This document shows positions 11,501-19,188 of a DNA stretch of 64,000 bases, piece by piece. How positions within the stretch are numbered: the first letter of the stretch is position 1; the number at the start of each line of letters is the position of its first letter. A program made the translations under genes and the position numbers. The DNA comes from SXNM01 sp964586155 (lineage in GTDB: Bacteria; Myxococcota_A; UBA9042): positions 1 to 64,000 of the forward strand of contig CAZPHC010000023.1 in NCBI GenBank assembly GCA_964586155.1, read 5' to 3'. The notes beneath the pieces are model-generated. The model was not told where the DNA came from, did no database searches, and saw only the letters and a program-made list of their open reading frames with translations.

Positions 11501-12227
11501 CGACATCGTCAAGGCCACCGCCGGCTTCAACTTCGCCCTGACGTTCGCTTCGGGCGGCAAGCGCGCCGACTTCGATCACCACCTCAGCGCCTGGGACACC
11601 GCGACCGGCACGATGATCGAGGGCTTCCCGCGCATCATCGACGACTGGCAGTTCTTCAGCAATCCGTCGATCATCGACATCGACGGCGACAAGAAGGCGG
11701 ACGTGGTCGCGACCTCGGCCGGCTACCTGGTCCACGCCTGGAACTACCTCGGCGAGGAGCCCGCCGGCTGGCCGAAGTACACCAACGGCTGGGTCCTGTC
11801 CTCGGTCGGCATCGGCGACGTCGACGGCGACGGCAAGTGGGACGTCTCGGTCGGCACCCGCAACGGCTGGATGTTCGCCTGGAAGGCCAAGGGCGAGAAG
11901 AAGGGCAGCATCCGCGAGTGGGGCTTCTACGGCCACGATCTGCACAACACCAACAACTACCACTCGCCGATCGACCCCTACAGCAAGGACCCCGCGCCGG
12001 TCGAGCCCGACGCCGACGCGGGCGGCACCGGCGACGACACCAGCGCCGGCGGCGATGGCCAGGTCGCCGAGGACGCCGCCGCAGGCGACACGGGCGGCAC
12101 GACCGTCCCGACCAAGAAGGACGACGGTGGCTGCACCGCCGCGCCGACCGGCGGCTCGCCCTGGGGGGTGCTGACGGTGCTCGCCGCGATGGCCTTTGCG
12201 TTGTTGCGCCGCCGCCGCATGGCCTAG
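8529..12227 (+). CDS. Subtilase (S8)-fold protein with FG-GAP repeats and MYXO-CTERM tail; catalytic Ser missing
   Basis: 1,232 aa, secreted. The ATG at 8529 has AAGGAG just upstream and begins a signal peptide ending near GQASAG. The subtilase domain spans about residues 110-450. Asp131 lies in VLDSG and His253 in GHGT. At the nucleophile position the usual GTSMAxPH reads ATGMTSGH, so Gly406 replaces Ser, and the oxyanion Asn region reads SAAD (Asp344). Hydrolase activity is therefore doubtful. Residues about 630-1150 hold some seven FG-GAP/VCBS-like blades with Ca-binding loops of type DxDGDG (for example DLDGDGSEE, DLDGDGKME, DVDGDGNLD), predicting a beta-propeller. The tail is an acidic Gly/Asp/Ala linker, GGC, a hydrophobic helix and RRRRMA, the MYXO-CTERM layout thought to direct processing and surface anchoring. 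Probably a surface-displayed binding or scaffold protein. Confidence 0.88.
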   Translation: MHSPRMFNATPVRPAAWFCAVVAGGLLSLAGQASAGTWPPAPGANMSDGSNWPNDPGFGNCEKDKDGKCKLENGAPIMKGGDWNLWSFTPANYAAFPGFRQAEVPMGVGMHADRAWTKTVGDRRVIIAVLDSGIKWDESDLVNKYHLNKGELPAPDAKCRTADFKADDPYDTNGDGIFNMLDWATENGTDVPKTSCDPKLKDVNNNGLLDPEDLIKTFSDGKDGDGNGYLDDISGWDFFQDDNNAYDDTRFGHGTGEARDSAAEGNNGRGSIGVCPECSILMVRVADSFVCDANDFAGSVVFSVDSGASVIQEALGSINMTTFARDAIEYAYANNVAIIASAADELSFHHNMPGTNNHTIYVHAIVFDGASPDTSTTFLNFNNCTNYGGQLVLSTPGTGCSSEATGMTSGHAGMIYSMALQAKLDPPLSAEEVRSILIESSDDLDVPESKTDSTKFPSGPGWDLHFGYGRNNVYESVTMVAEDHVPPEVDILEPWWFQPIEVTQTPKVEITGRVGKRIDGKAPRYASYDWTLEMAKGVDPKSGWEKLGNGTTDGLDGKIHEWDVAAAAAKYFDFTAPLTHHDQYTVTIRLSVTAKAKDGKTVKSEMRKTVGLYKDPDLLPGYPKRLTTSIEASPKLYDLDGDGSEEIIQPATDGKIHAWKADGTEAPGWPVETPVRRQFQPDYKFQTNGACAYRDDKGKCIAKNMTLPGKYHETVIINSPAVGDLDGDGKMEVVVSTYDGHLLVFGADGKPRAGFPVQSAAHDVDKTTPDWILDSGFCGSPVLADLDKDGKLEILQNGMDQYLYVWRHDGTMQKGFPVLVSDPALKGSLRARIVSTPAVGDVDGDGNLDIAVGTNEVLGAESVKNEGRGYILYGDGNSHAGGAIHPGWPVKVYALMAEVLPLVGRGVPGNPALADLDYDGKLEVNFDSIGSAGRFYKHDGKEYSWPIPGSKKTLKTFDNQNFGPKSNTKDAPAYILIASASLGRVDPTGGIDIVKATAGFNFALTFASGGKRADFDHHLSAWDTATGTMIEGFPRIIDDWQFFSNPSIIDIDGDKKADVVATSAGYLVHAWNYLGEEPAGWPKYTNGWVLSSVGIGDVDGDGKWDVSVGTRNGWMFAWKAKGEKKGSIREWGFYGHDLHNTNNYHSPIDPYSKDPAPVEPDADAGGTGDDTSAGGDGQVAEDAAAGDTGGTTVPTKKDDGGCTAAPTGGSPWGVLTVLAAMAFALLRRRRMA

Positions 12228-12310
12228 CGGGTAGCCCAGCGACGTCCGTCCCACGCCGCTCGGCGGTCTCCGCTCGCGCCAGCGCCGCTGCCGCGCCTAC
12301 GAGGTGGTTG

Positions 12311-12703
12311 ATGACTCCGGAACTCCGTCACGAGTGCTACAAATGCGGCGAAGAACTCGTCTTCGACGTCAAGATCGGGCGACTCGACACCTGCCCGAAC
12401 TGCGCGGCGTACCTGCACAGCTGCCGCAACTGCCGCTTCTGGAGCGCGAGCGCGCACAACCAATGCCTCGAGAACCAGGGCGAGTTCGTGCGCGATCGCG
12501 AGGCCGGCAACTTCTGCGGCCACTTCCAGTTCCGCGTCGTCGTCGAGGAAGGCCAGGACGAGGCGAGCCTGGCGAAGGCCAAGCTGAACGCGATGTTCGG
12601 CGGCGGCGGCGCGTCCAAGCCGGCCGGCTGGTCGCTGCCCGATTCCGCCGACAAGGAGCGCGACGCCATGTCCAAGCTCGACGCGCTGTTCAAGAAGCGC
12701 TGA
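12311..12703 (+). CDS. Small zinc-ribbon-like protein of unknown function
   Basis: 130 aa, predicted cytoplasmic. The N-terminal half carries CYKCG (residues 9-12), CPNC, CRNC and further Cys (QCLEN, NFCGHF), consistent with one or two zinc-binding sites. The C-terminal half is polar and helical, ending MSKLDALFKKR. The ATG at 12311 follows GAGGTGG. It has no sequence-evident catalytic motif. It lies 84 bases after the subtilase-like gene and just before the tRNA-Pro promoter. Related short proteins accompany many deltaproteobacterial genomes, but I cannot assign a role. Confidence 0.8.
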   Translation: MTPELRHECYKCGEELVFDVKIGRLDTCPNCAAYLHSCRNCRFWSASAHNQCLENQGEFVRDREAGNFCGHFQFRVVVEEGQDEASLAKAKLNAMFGGGGASKPAGWSLPDSADKERDAMSKLDALFKKR

Positions 12704-12707
12704 CGGC

Positions 12708-12736
12708 TTGACACCGCGGTCGCGCTCGGGTACCAA
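12708..12736 (+). promoter_or_regulatory. tRNA-Pro promoter
   Basis: TTGACA, a 17-base spacer and TACCAA, with predicted start near 12743, 25 bases upstream of the tRNA. The -35 is perfect. The same two hexamers and spacing recur at 48060-48088. Confidence 0.65.
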
Positions 12737-12767
12737 GCGCGTCCCGTCAGCGAGAGCCGGCGGGGTT

Positions 12768-12841
12768 CGGGGTGTAGCGCAGTCTGGTAGCGCGCTTGCT
12801 TCGGGAGCAAGAAGTCGCTGGTTCGAATCCAGTCACCCCGA
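12768..12841 (+). tRNA. tRNA-Pro (anticodon CGG)
   Basis: 74 bases without CCA. The acceptor stem CGGGGTG pairs with CACCCCG at 12834-12840, followed by discriminator A. The anticodon arm is CTTGC TTCGGGA GCAAG, giving anticodon CGG for CCG codons, the expected major Pro codon in a high-GC genome. The T arm has GGTTCGAATCC. The 3' CCA is not encoded (CCG follows), so it must be added by a tRNA nucleotidyltransferase. Confidence 0.97.
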
Positions 12842-12915
12842 CCGAACGGGGCGCACGGCCAAGCCGGAGCGCCCCGTCGGTGTTTTCGGGCCCCTGCGGG
12901 GCCGGCGGAGGGCCC

Positions 12916-13791
12916 GTGGCCTCGAACGCCGCGCCAAATCCAAGCCCCACGGTCCTGCTCGAGGACGAGCACGTCCTCGTGCTCGACAAGCCTCCCGGAT
13001 GGCTGGTCAGTGGCGATGGGCCGCGGTGCATCCTGACCTGGGCGCGCGAGCGTGACGTCGCCGCGGGGCATCCCGCCGACGCCATCCGCCTGGTGCACCG
13101 ACTCGATCGCGACACCAGCGGCGTGTTGATCCTCGGTCGTGGCGAAGAAGCGGCCCGGCGCCTCGGCGCGGCGTTCTCCGAGCGACGCGTGTTCAAGCTC
13201 TACCTCGCCCTGACCAACCCCGTGCCGGCGGTGCGTTGGGCGCGCGTCGAGCATTCCCTGCGCGGCCGCCGCGAGGGCAAGGCCGAACGCATGGAGGTCG
13301 TCGCCGAGGGCGGCCAGCTCGCGACCAGCGAGGTCGAGGTCCTGGCGCGTAGCCGCCGCTTCGGCCTGGTGCGCGTCCTGCCCGAGCAGGGGCGAAAGCA
13401 CCAGGTGCGCGTGGCGCTGGCGGAGCTCGGAGCGCCGATCGCGGGCGACTTCCTCTACGGCGGCACCCGCACCGCCCGGATCGCGCCGCGCGTCATGCTG
13501 CACGCCTACGCGCTCGACCTCGCGCACCCCTTCGACGACGCGCGCCACCTGCGCCTGCGTTCGCCGCTGCCGCCCGACATGGTCGAGCTCTTCCGCGAGG
13601 ACGGCGGCATTCCGCCTGTCGAGTTGGATCGCCGGCACAAGACCGGCCCGGCCCCGGCGTCATCGTCGCCCCGGCCACGGCCGGCGCCAGCCCGACCCGC
13701 CGCGCCCAAGCTGCCGCCGATGCCGCCGCCACGATCGGGGCCCGGGCGCCCGCGTCGCGGTACCTCGTCGGTCAAGCCGCCGCGCCGCTAG
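12916..13791 (+). CDS. RluA-family RNA pseudouridine synthase
   Basis: 291 aa. It isomerises uridine to pseudouridine in rRNA or tRNA. The catalytic motif LVHRLDRDTSGVLILGR is clear, with the Asp of RLDRDTSG as the catalytic residue. Also present are VLDKPPGWLV near the start and GRKHQVRV late in the domain. There is no S4 RNA-binding domain, as in RluA/TruC-type enzymes. The last 60 or so residues are a Pro/Arg/Ser-rich tail of low complexity that could bind RNA. The frame is open through the tRNA, so the start was placed at the GTG at 12916, after GGAGGG. The exact substrate cannot be told from sequence. Confidence 0.9.
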   Translation: MASNAAPNPSPTVLLEDEHVLVLDKPPGWLVSGDGPRCILTWARERDVAAGHPADAIRLVHRLDRDTSGVLILGRGEEAARRLGAAFSERRVFKLYLALTNPVPAVRWARVEHSLRGRREGKAERMEVVAEGGQLATSEVEVLARSRRFGLVRVLPEQGRKHQVRVALAELGAPIAGDFLYGGTRTARIAPRVMLHAYALDLAHPFDDARHLRLRSPLPPDMVELFREDGGIPPVELDRRHKTGPAPASSSPRPRPAPARPAAPKLPPMPPPRSGPGRPRRGTSSVKPPRR

Positions 13792-13816
13792 CTACGGTCG
13801 AGCGCCGTCGCTGCCG

Positions 13817-14617
13817 CTAGAGGTGGCCGGCCTGCTCGCTGCCGCCGAAGCGCTCGATCTGCAACGGCCGCTTGCTCGGCTGGTGGTCGATCTCGGTCAC
13901 CAACCACTCCCAACCGCGTCGGGTCAGCACCAAACGCCACTCGGGTTCGGTCGCGTCGTCGCGCAATGCCGGATGGCGCAGGCGCACCACCATGAGATCG
14001 CCGTGACCCGGGACCGGCTCGATGCGCGTCTGCGCGCCCCGCATCGTGGCCAGGCTCGCCCCTGGTGCCAGGCGCTGCGACCAGGCCGACCAGCCCTGCA
14101 ACCAGGCCCGGATCTCCGCGTCGCGTCGCGCGTGCTCGCGCACGTCGCCCCAGAGTTCGGCCCAATGCTCACCCAGCACCTTGCCGTCCGCGACGAGCTG
14201 GCTCCAGTCGAAGAGGATGCCCAGGGCCTCCAGGCGCTCCTCTTCGGTCGCCTTGCCCAGCGCCGCGATCAGGGCGTTCAGCGTGCGCTCGGGCCGCTCG
14301 CAGCTCTCTTCGCAGCCGCCGATGACCGGACGTACCCGCTTACGTCGGGCGGCGTAGCTGGCGATCTCGGCCGCAGCTTCGGCGGTGGTCGTGGCCGTGG
14401 CGGCCTCTGGTGCGGGCGCTGGTGTCGCGACCGGCGCTGGCGCAGCTGCTGCCGGTGCCGCCGCAGTCACCGCCGTGGCCTCGCCCGCGTCCGTGGCGGC
14501 GCGCCCACAGCCGCAGAGCAGCAGCACGCACAGCGCGAACAGTACGGGGGCTGGGACGGGCCTGGCGGCCGCGACGAGGAGCCCTGGGCCATGGCGGGGA
14601 GCGTTCCGGTCGTTCAC
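13817..14617 (-). CDS. Hypothetical lipoprotein coupled to the HD-GYP gene
   Basis: 266 aa. The N-terminus has a hydrophobic stretch (PVLFALCVLLLCGCGRA) ending in a lipobox (LCGC). An Ala/Pro/Thr-rich linker follows, then a folded region from about residue 85 with two nearby Cys (GGCEESCE). No known domain was recognised. The GTG start at 14617 overlaps the upstream HD-GYP stop as GTGA, so translation is probably coupled. The pairing suggests an envelope component linked to the signalling protein, but that is inference. It ends 25 bases from the convergent pseudouridine synthase gene. Confidence 0.75.
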   Translation of the reverse strand: MNDRNAPRHGPGLLVAAARPVPAPVLFALCVLLLCGCGRAATDAGEATAVTAAAPAAAAPAPVATPAPAPEAATATTTAEAAAEIASYAARRKRVRPVIGGCEESCERPERTLNALIAALGKATEEERLEALGILFDWSQLVADGKVLGEHWAELWGDVREHARRDAEIRAWLQGWSAWSQRLAPGASLATMRGAQTRIEPVPGHGDLMVVRLRHPALRDDATEPEWRLVLTRRGWEWLVTEIDHQPSKRPLQIERFGGSEQAGHL

Positions 14618-16215
14618 GCGATGGCCTCGGTCGGCGAGGGGACGACGAGCACGTCCGGGTTGCCTTCGGCGACGCCCATGTAGGTGGCGCGGATCTCGAG
14701 CAGTTCGTCGAGCGAAGCCATGAACGCCTCGACCACCTTCGGGTCGAAGTGCTTGCCGGCCAGGTCGCAGATGTAGGCCACGGACTCGTCGATCGACCAG
14801 GCGTCCTTGTAGACACGCGGGCTGGTCAGCGCGTCGAACACGTCCGCCAGCGAGACGATGCGGCCCACCAGCGGGACCTCGTTGCCGACCAGGCCCAGCG
14901 GGTAGCCACTGCCGTCCCATTTCTCGTGGTGGGTCGCCGCGATCAGCTCGGCCATCTGCAGCAGCTTGCTGCCGCTGCCGCTGAGGATGCGCGCGCCGAT
15001 GAGCGGGTGCTGGCGCATCGTCTCCCACTCCTCGGGGGTGAGCTTGCCGCGCTTGAGCAGGATCGCGTCGGGGATGCCGATCTTGCCGACGTCGTGCATC
15101 GGCGCCGCCAGCTTGATCAGCGCCACCTCGTCGGGGACCATGCCCAGACGCCGCGCCAGGACCTGGCAGTAGCTCGACATGCGGTCCACGTGCTCTCCGG
15201 TGTCGCCGTCGCGGTACTCGGCCGCGCGGGCCAGGCGCATGATGGTCTCGCGGTTGGCCTCGACCAGCTGGTTGTTGACGCCGCGCAACCGCGCCAGCAG
15301 GGCCGTCAGGTCGGCGGTGCGCGCCTCGACCATCTCCTCGAGTCGGCGGTGGCTGTCGCGCAGCTGGATCTCGGTGCCGATGCGGCTGGCCGCGACCTGG
15401 AGCATGCGCATGTTGCCGTCGCTCGGCAGCCGGGCGCCGCCCCACGCGTGCAGCACGCCGACGATCTCGCCGTCCGGGGCGCGCAGCGGCACGCCGACGT
15501 AGGGCAGCGTCGCGTGGTCCTCGCCCGCGAGCACGCCGGACGCGACGTCGATCTGCTCGGTGGCGCCGCTGCTGACGAGCTCGAGGTGGCGGCGGTCGAT
15601 CAGGCTGCGCCCGGTGCCCGCGCCGCCGCGGACGTGCCAGGACGCGGCGATGCGCGGCGTCGGCCCGGAGCCGAGGCTCACGGCGACATGGGGGTACTCG
15701 AGCCATTGCGCGACCCGAGCCGCCAGCGACTCCAGCGGCTCGTCGCCAGCGCTGCCGTCGCTGAAGGCCGAGAGCTCCATCAGGTGGTTCAGCAGGTCCC
15801 GGTCGCGCAGCGCGTCGGCGCTCATGCGGCGCACGCGGACCAGGGTCCGCACCTCGACCGCCATCTCGAGCAGATCGACCGGTCGCTGCACGATCACGTC
15901 GACCTCGAGCAGCCGCGCGATGGTCGTCCGGCGCTCGCTGTCGCTGCAGCTGACGAAGAGCAGCTGGGGCCGCAAGCTGCCGGGACGGCCGTACTTGAGC
16001 GCGGCCGCCAACGCCACCGCGTCACCCGCGCCGTTGGCCTCGCCGTCGATCACGACGATGTCGGGCTGCAGATCACGGACCCGAAGCCCAAGATCTTCAG
16101 GCCCTTCGACCTGGAACAGCAGGTAGCCCAGCGGCTGCGCGGCCTGGCCGACGGCGTGCAGGACCTCCGGGCTCTCGCTCAGGACCAGGATTCGGGTCGA
16201 CGTGGTGCTTGCCAA
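14614..16215 (-). CDS. HD-GYP phosphodiesterase-type regulator with degenerate receiver and GAF-like region
   Basis: 533 aa. The likely role is hydrolysis of cyclic di-GMP. Residues about 8-130 resemble a response-regulator receiver but are degenerate: ILVLSESP replaces the acidic VVDDxP, and KP near the end reads RP, although the central Asp (VVIDGE) remains. The middle (about 150-290) is GAF-like. The C-terminal third has the HD-GYP signature: MHDVGKIGIPD, HPLIGARIL and HHEKWDGSGYPLGL. The start is a TTG at 16215 supported by AAGGAGG at ideal spacing. RpfG-type proteins have the same end domain. The lipoprotein gene downstream overlaps by 4 bases. Confidence 0.9.
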   Translation of the reverse strand: MASTTSTRILVLSESPEVLHAVGQAAQPLGYLLFQVEGPEDLGLRVRDLQPDIVVIDGEANGAGDAVALAAALKYGRPGSLRPQLLFVSCSDSERRTTIARLLEVDVIVQRPVDLLEMAVEVRTLVRVRRMSADALRDRDLLNHLMELSAFSDGSAGDEPLESLAARVAQWLEYPHVAVSLGSGPTPRIAASWHVRGGAGTGRSLIDRRHLELVSSGATEQIDVASGVLAGEDHATLPYVGVPLRAPDGEIVGVLHAWGGARLPSDGNMRMLQVAASRIGTEIQLRDSHRRLEEMVEARTADLTALLARLRGVNNQLVEANRETIMRLARAAEYRDGDTGEHVDRMSSYCQVLARRLGMVPDEVALIKLAAPMHDVGKIGIPDAILLKRGKLTPEEWETMRQHPLIGARILSGSGSKLLQMAELIAATHHEKWDGSGYPLGLVGNEVPLVGRIVSLADVFDALTSPRVYKDAWSIDESVAYICDLAGKHFDPKVVEAFMASLDELLEIRATYMGVAEGNPDVLVVPSPTEAIA

Positions 16216-16303
16216 GGGGTTGCCTCCTTGGGGGGATGGTAGCGCCTCCAGCGCGATCGCGGAAGCCGCACACCGTTCGAGATCCGCGCGCGGGTCGCGT
16301 GCC

Positions 16304-16331
16304 TTCCCGTATCGCCCTGCGCTGCTATGCT
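16304..16331 (+). promoter_or_regulatory. Weak candidate promoter of the aminopeptidase operon
   Basis: TTCCCG, a 16-base spacer and TATGCT, with start near 16338. The -35 is poor and the -10 fair. It is the best candidate in the 150-base divergent region between the HD-GYP and aminopeptidase genes. Confidence 0.3.
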
Positions 16332-16365
16332 GCCGCGCCGGTCAGCGCCGGCACGGGAGCACGCC

Positions 16366-19185
16366 ATGGCATGGAATCGGGGGTTTCGACGCAGCGGGGA
16401 CGACGCCCGCCACGAGCGGTCGGTGGCGCCGCGGCCGCTGCGCCCGGTGCCCGCGACATGGCGCGTCCTTGCGCTGCCGCATCCAGCGCTGCGCCTCGCG
16501 CTGGCGATGCTCTGCCTCGCATCGGCGGGCCTCGTCCCAGCCGTCGCGGCCGCCGACGACCAATTCCTCGACGGGACGAACCCGTTCCGCGGCCCGCGCG
16601 ATCGTCGCGTCGAGTTCCGCGACATGGCGGCAACCGTCCGCCTGGACCCGGACGCCCGAGCCGTCGCTGGTGACGTCACCTGGACGGTCTGCGCCCGCAC
16701 CGCCGAGGCCGACCTCGCCGCCGAACTGGACGCCAAGGACCTGACGTTGCAACAGGTTCGTTGGGTGGATGCCGGCGGCCAGGGCCCTGACCTGGCGATC
16801 CCCGCCGCCGGCGCCCCCTGGAGATGGCCCCTGCCGGGCGCGGGCGCCGACACCTGTCACCGCTTGGCGCTGCGCTGGACGGCGCGGCCCAAGCGTGGGC
16901 TCTACTTCGTCGGCCCGGACAAGGATGAACCCAAGCGCGTCCCGCATCTCTGGACCCAGGGCGAGACCCAGGAGGCGCGCCATTGGCTGCCGAGCCCCGA
17001 CGATCCCGACGCGCGCTTCACCTGGACGCTGACCGTCGACGTGCCGGCGGCGCTCGAGCCGCTGTCGAACGGCGACATCGTCGAGACCAAGGTCGCGGCG
17101 GGCCGCAAGCGCCGCACCTTCCGCATGGCCTCGCCGCATCCGGTCTACCTGCTCAACGTCGCCGCGGGCCCGTTCACCGAGATCGTGCACGACGACGGCC
17201 GGGTGCGCCTGTCGAGCTGGGCGCTGCCGGCCGACGTGGCGCGCGCCAGGCAGCACGGCGACGAGTTGCCCGCGATCCTGGCCTTCCTGGAGAAGCAGAC
17301 CGGCCTACCGTACCCGCACAAGCGCTACGGCCAGCTCTGGGTCGACGAATTCACCGCCGGCGGGATGGAGAACGTCACGCTGACGACGCTGACCCGTCGC
17401 GCGCTGGGGGACGCCGGCACTGACCTCGACTGGCAGCCCGACGGACTGCTCGCCCACGAGATGGCGCACCAATGGTTCGGCGACACCGTCACCTGCCGCG
17501 CCTGGGGCGATCTCTGGCTCAACGAAGGCTTCGCCACCTACTACCAGAAGCTCTGGACCCTGCAGCGCCACGGCCTCGAGCGCTTCGCCGAGGAGATGGC
17601 CGGCGCCCGCGACAGCGCGGTCCACACCGACGACGCCAAGCCTCGCGCGGTGGTCGAGGACCGCTTCGCCGACCCTGGCGACCTCTTCGACGCCCATAGC
17701 TACGCCCGCGGCGGCTGGGTCCTGCACATGCTGCGCGAGGAGCTCGGCCACGCCGTCTACGACGCGGCGATCGCCGCGTATCTGCGCGACCACCGGTTCC
17801 AATCCGTCGAGACCGATGATCTGCGGCGGGCGCTCGAGCGGGCGTCGGGTCGCAGCCTGCGCGCCTTCTTCCAGCGGTGGGTCCACCAACCCGGTCTGCC
17901 CAAGCTGCGTCTGCGCGCGCGCTGGGATCGCAGCGGCAGGCTCGACATCGAGCTCGAGCAGATCCAGAAGGTGGATGCGCGCCGCCCGCGCTTCGTCCTG
18001 GACGTCGAGATCGACGTCGCCACCACGGTGGCGGGCGCCGCGACGCGCCACGTGCTCCGCCTCGACGGCCCGCGCGCGACGCTCTCGCTGCCGATGCCGG
18101 CGCCCCCGGCCATGGTCGCGGTCGATCCGCGCATGCGGCTGCTCGCCGATTGGAAGATCGAGATGGACGCGACGTTGTACGAAGGCGGCCTGCATCCGAG
18201 CCGCCATCCCGACGTGCGCGCCCGCGCGGTGGCTGGCGTCCGCGGTGACCTGACCAACCCGCGTCTGCTCCACGCGCTGACCCAGGTGCTGGCCCACGAC
18301 ACGGCGCGCCACGTGCGGCTCGCCGCCGCCAAGGCCCTGGGCGCTGGCGTCCGCCGCGACGTGCGCGCCGCGCTGCAGGCGGCGGCGACCAAGGACGCGT
18401 CGAGCCACGTCCGGGCCGCGGCTGCAGCGGCGCTCGGTCACCTCCACGACGCCGAGAGCCTCGGCCTGCTCGCGTCGCTGGCGGCCAAGGACGAGAGCCC
18501 CATGGTGGTCCGCGAGGCGCTGCGCGGCGTGTTCCTCATCGATCGGCGCGCGGCGCGTTCGACGATCGCCGTCGTCCTGCGGCGCGCATCGTTCCGCGAC
18601 GCCATGCGCCTCGACGCGCTCGAGCGCCTCGCCGCCTACGGTGAGGCCCGCGATCTCGAGACGATCTGGCAGGCGACCACGCCGGGGCAGCCCAAGGCGC
18701 TGCGGGCAGGGGCGCTGCTCGCGCTCGCGGCGCTGGCCGTGCGCGTCGAGCCGGTTCGCGACGCCGTGCGCGACCACATCGAGGCGGCGCTGCACGAGGA
18801 GTCGATGCGCCTGCGTGGCGCCGCCGTGTCGGCCCTCGCCGCGATCTCCGACCCTGCGTCTCGCGGCGCCCTGCGCGCGGCGGCTGCGCGAGAACCCTTC
18901 CATCACCTCGCGGACGCCATGCGCAAGACCGCCGACGAGCTGGGCAAGGCCCTGCCCGCCGAGGCCAGGATCCGCAAGCTCGAAGAGGCGATCGAGCGGA
19001 TCGAGAAGAAGCTCGAGGACAAGAAAGAGCAGGGCGGCGGCCGTGGGCCGCATCGAGACGGCGGGCCGGACGGCGGCAACGGCCAGGGAGGCACGACCCA
19101 GGGCAGCAGCGGCCAGGGCAGCAGCGGCCAGGGCAGCAGCGGCCAGGGCGACGTCGCTCGACCCGCCGCCGGCGGCGCGAAGTAG
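16366..19185 (+). CDS. M1-family metallo-aminopeptidase with HEAT-repeat extension
   Basis: 939 aa. A zinc aminopeptidase predicted to be exported: a hydrophobic segment (LRLALAMLCLASAGLV) follows an unusually long basic N-terminus, and the mature part begins near AADDQFLD. Substrate-binding GGMEN lies about residues 332-336. The zinc motif HEMAH (His364, Glu365, His368) is followed after 18 residues by Glu387 in NEGFATYY. After the catalytic domain come helical HEAT repeats (about residues 610-860), a short coiled coil (IRKLEEAIERIEKK) and a Gly/Gln/Ser tail with a 15-base tandem repeat. The ATG at 16366 has GGGAG upstream. A start at 16327 is possible but overlaps the candidate -10. It is first in a plus-strand run with the two genes that follow. 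Confidence 0.9.
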   Translation: MAWNRGFRRSGDDARHERSVAPRPLRPVPATWRVLALPHPALRLALAMLCLASAGLVPAVAAADDQFLDGTNPFRGPRDRRVEFRDMAATVRLDPDARAVAGDVTWTVCARTAEADLAAELDAKDLTLQQVRWVDAGGQGPDLAIPAAGAPWRWPLPGAGADTCHRLALRWTARPKRGLYFVGPDKDEPKRVPHLWTQGETQEARHWLPSPDDPDARFTWTLTVDVPAALEPLSNGDIVETKVAAGRKRRTFRMASPHPVYLLNVAAGPFTEIVHDDGRVRLSSWALPADVARARQHGDELPAILAFLEKQTGLPYPHKRYGQLWVDEFTAGGMENVTLTTLTRRALGDAGTDLDWQPDGLLAHEMAHQWFGDTVTCRAWGDLWLNEGFATYYQKLWTLQRHGLERFAEEMAGARDSAVHTDDAKPRAVVEDRFADPGDLFDAHSYARGGWVLHMLREELGHAVYDAAIAAYLRDHRFQSVETDDLRRALERASGRSLRAFFQRWVHQPGLPKLRLRARWDRSGRLDIELEQIQKVDARRPRFVLDVEIDVATTVAGAATRHVLRLDGPRATLSLPMPAPPAMVAVDPRMRLLADWKIEMDATLYEGGLHPSRHPDVRARAVAGVRGDLTNPRLLHALTQVLAHDTARHVRLAAAKALGAGVRRDVRAALQAAATKDASSHVRAAAAAALGHLHDAESLGLLASLAAKDESPMVVREALRGVFLIDRRAARSTIAVVLRRASFRDAMRLDALERLAAYGEARDLETIWQATTPGQPKALRAGALLALAALAVRVEPVRDAVRDHIEAALHEESMRLRGAAVSALAAISDPASRGALRAAAAREPFHHLADAMRKTADELGKALPAEARIRKLEEAIERIEKKLEDKKEQGGGRGPHRDGGPDGGNGQGGTTQGSSGQGSSGQGSSGQGDVARPAAGGAK
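19101..19145 (+). repeat. Three tandem 15-bp repeats in the aminopeptidase tail
   Basis: Three identical copies of GGGCAGCAGCGGCCA encode GSSGQ repeats in a disordered Gly-rich tail. Copy number is likely to vary between strains. Confidence 0.9.
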
Positions 19186-19188
19186 CCG

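Noticed and set aside
8289..12254. 1,321-codon open frame opposite the subtilase-like gene
   Set aside because: Low-complexity Val/Arg/Asp/Leu sequence without motifs. The plus strand shows signal peptide, fold motifs and MYXO-CTERM tail.
12796..12915. N-terminal extension of the RluA-type protein back to 12796
   Set aside because: It would start inside the tRNA-Pro gene. The GTG at 12916 has a ribosome binding site and keeps the whole domain.
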